A stretch of 6,352 bases of DNA from JAICYJ01 sp036263035 (GTDB lineage: Bacteria; Actinomycetota; Thermoleophilia; Gaiellales; JAICJC01): contig DATAHR010000096.1 in the NCBI GenBank assembly GCA_036263035.1, forward strand, positions 1 through 6,352. The letters are read 5' to 3'. Made by a program: the position numbers and the translations under genes. Positions 5,233 through 6,352 of the stretch are shown here, one piece after another (the stretch's first letter is position 1; every line of letters starts with the position of its first letter). The notes below the pieces were generated by a model, which saw only the letters and a program-made list of their open reading frames with translations, was not told the origin of the DNA and made no database searches.

Positions 5233-6243
5233 AGTCCATCCGATCGCCGGTGCGATGTCGCGGGCGATGGTCTCCAGCATGTGGGCGTTGTAGTCGACGC
5301 CGAGCTGGTTGGGCACCGTCAGCAGCACGGTGTCCGCCGCCTGCACCGCCCTGTCCTGTGCGAGCTCCTCGGCGATGCGGTCCGGCTCTCCGGTGTAGGT
5401 GCGCCCGAAGCGCGCGAGCGCGCCGTCCAGCCAGCCCACCTGATCCGCGTTCTCATCGGAGCCGAACAGCCTGCGGTCGAGGTCGGACGTGATCGGGATG
5501 ACGCTGCGGCTGACCGAGACGCGAGGCTCGCGCTCGAGGCCGGCCTTCGCCCAGGCCTCGCGGAAGAGGTCGATCTGCTCGAGCTGCAGCTCGTCGAACG
5601 GCACCCGCGTGTCCTCCAGGAGCAGCGTCGAGCTCATCAGATTCATGCCCTGCTCGGCCGTCCACACAGCCGACCCGCGAGTTCCGGAGCCCCACCAGAT
5701 GCGGTCGCTCAACCCCGGGGACTGCGGCTGGATGGGCAGCATTGCGTCCGCCGGCCGGCCGCCGGCATCCGCATGGACCACGCCGGCCCCGGCGATCGCC
5801 GCGCGAAACCGCGCAGTCTTTGCATGCACATCCTCGGTGTCGAGCGAATAGCCGAACGCTTCTGCACCGCGCCACGCATGCTCCGGCGAGCCGCGGCTGA
5901 TGCCAAGCTGGAGGCGGCCACCGGCAAGCAGATCAGCCGCGCCGGCATCCTCCGCCATATACAACGGATTCTCATAGCGCATGTCGATCACGCCCGTGCC
6001 GATCTCGATCCGGCTCGTCCTCACACCGATCGCCGCCAGAAGCGGAAACGGCGAGCCAAGCTGGCGGGCGAAGTGATGCACCCGCACAAACGCTCCATCG
6101 ATACCGATCTCCTCCGCCGCCACCGCCAACTCCACCGTCTGGCGCAACGAGTACGCCGCGCTGTTCGTCAGCCCGCCGGCGGGATGCCAGTGACCAAACG
6201 AGAGGAAGCCGATGCGCTTTGGGTGGCTCATCACCCGCAGCAT
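5206..6243 (-). CDS. LLM class (luciferase-like) flavin- or F420-dependent oxidoreductase
   Basis: Soluble TIM-barrel enzyme of 345 aa in the bacterial luciferase-like superfamily, expected to bind reduced FMN or F420 and oxidise or reduce a small organic substrate. Family marks: the opening strand KRIGFLSFGHW (9-19), AAEEIGIDGAFVRVHHF (42-58), the SPFPLLAAIGVRTSRIEIG block (64-82), then GTGVIDMRYENPLYMAEDA (82-100), LLAGGRLQLGISRGSPE (105-121), and WWGSGTRGSAVWTAEQGMN (183-201). Length is normal for the family and there is no signal peptide. The start is uncertain: ATG 6243, GTG 6234 and ATG 6231 are in frame, none has a clear Shine-Dalgarno, and the homology-like part starts just after MSHPKR (ATG 6231). 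It lies 18 nt downstream of the membrane protein gene on the same strand, so they may be co-transcribed. Cofactor and substrate cannot be told from sequence. Confidence 0.92.
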   Translation of the reverse strand: MLRVMSHPKRIGFLSFGHWHPAGGLTNSAAYSLRQTVELAVAAEEIGIDGAFVRVHHFARQLGSPFPLLAAIGVRTSRIEIGTGVIDMRYENPLYMAEDAGAADLLAGGRLQLGISRGSPEHAWRGAEAFGYSLDTEDVHAKTARFRAAIAGAGVVHADAGGRPADAMLPIQPQSPGLSDRIWWGSGTRGSAVWTAEQGMNLMSSTLLLEDTRVPFDELQLEQIDLFREAWAKAGLEREPRVSVSRSVIPITSDLDRRLFGSDENADQVGWLDGALARFGRTYTGEPDRIAEELAQDRAVQAADTVLLTVPNQLGVDYNAHMLETIARDIAPAIGWTPATASVAG

Positions 6244-6256
6244 ACTTGACCGCGCA

Positions 6257-6285
6257 AATATCTAGCTGCGGATGCCGCGGGTCAA
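6257..6285 (-). promoter_or_regulatory. Possible promoter for the LLM oxidoreductase gene
   Basis: On the minus strand, TTGACC (6285-6280) matches the -35 consensus at five of six bases. It is followed after 17 bp by GATATT (6262-6257), four of six bases of the -10 consensus; TAGATA (6264-6259) is an alternative with a 15-bp spacer. It overlaps the end of the upstream membrane protein gene. Initiation near 6250 would give a leader of about 7 nt to ATG 6243, or about 19 nt to ATG 6231. Confidence 0.4.
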
Positions 6286-6352
6286 GACATCGAGGATCAC
6301 CGACACGATCGAGAGCGTGACGGCGGCCAGGATGGCCGTCCAGAAGAAGTGG
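6262..6352 (-). CDS. C-terminal end of a small membrane protein, possibly phage-holin-4 superfamily (partial)
   Basis: The last 29 codons before a TAG stop (6264-6262) encode a hydrophobic helix, HFFWTAILAAVTLSIVSVIL, followed by a short basic end, DVLTRGIRS. A Phe/Trp-rich lead into a 17-20 residue helix with a short basic tail resembles the last segment of the four-helix phage-holin-4 family proteins common in bacterial chromosomes. That family call is from memory and rests on one helix, so it is weak; any small multi-pass protein would fit. The gene's beginning is outside the window. The oxidoreductase ATG is 18 nt downstream, compatible with an operon. Confidence 0.6.
   Translation of the reverse strand, partial: HFFWTAILAAVTLSIVSVILDVLTRGIRS

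Noticed and set aside
5281..6249. Plus-strand open frame of about 322 codons opposite the LLM oxidoreductase
   Set aside because: No recognisable fold and Arg/Ala-rich composition; the minus-strand reading has the full luciferase-like pattern.

Overview
The window is very GC-rich and densely coded, with strong G/C preference at third codon positions, GTG starts, and one start that looks leaderless. Together with the gene content (a PAS-GGDEF-HD-GYP protein, a DUF1269 protein and a luciferase-like oxidoreductase) this suggests an actinobacterial chromosome, possibly of the class Thermoleophilia. The taxonomic call is inference from composition and gene style only. I see no mobile element, CRISPR array, tRNA, rRNA or phage module.

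Layout. At the left edge, on the minus strand, lies the first two thirds of a PepD-type Xaa-His dipeptidase (M20C), cut by the window. A short divergent gap (about 960-1077) separates it from four plus-strand genes: a 690-residue PAS-PAS-GGDEF-HD-GYP protein that carries both cyclic-di-GMP synthesis and degradation modules; a 137-residue stand-alone cyclic-nucleotide-binding domain protein with an apparent leaderless promoter; a 201-residue DUF1269 protein with a glycine-rich hydrophobic core and a Lys/Ala-rich tail; and an active-site-complete rhomboid intramembrane protease. Facing them on the minus strand are a luciferase-like flavin (or F420) oxidoreductase and, at the right edge, the last 29 codons of a small membrane protein, perhaps of the phage-holin-4 superfamily.

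How they may work together. The c-di-GMP enzyme and the cyclic-nucleotide-binding protein are adjacent on the same strand, but the second has its own probable promoter, so a shared signalling role is only suggestive. The DUF1269 and rhomboid genes are 69 nt apart, each has a strong Shine-Dalgarno sequence, and they are joined by a leader that can fold into two mutually exclusive GC hairpins. That gap is the most structured non-coding stretch here. The dipeptidase and the oxidoreductase are probably unrelated housekeeping or metabolic genes.

I do not see a clearly new biological system. The points most worth a second look are the double-module c-di-GMP protein that lacks the inhibitory-site arginine, the single-domain nucleotide-binding protein beside it, and the overlapping hairpins before the rhomboid gene.
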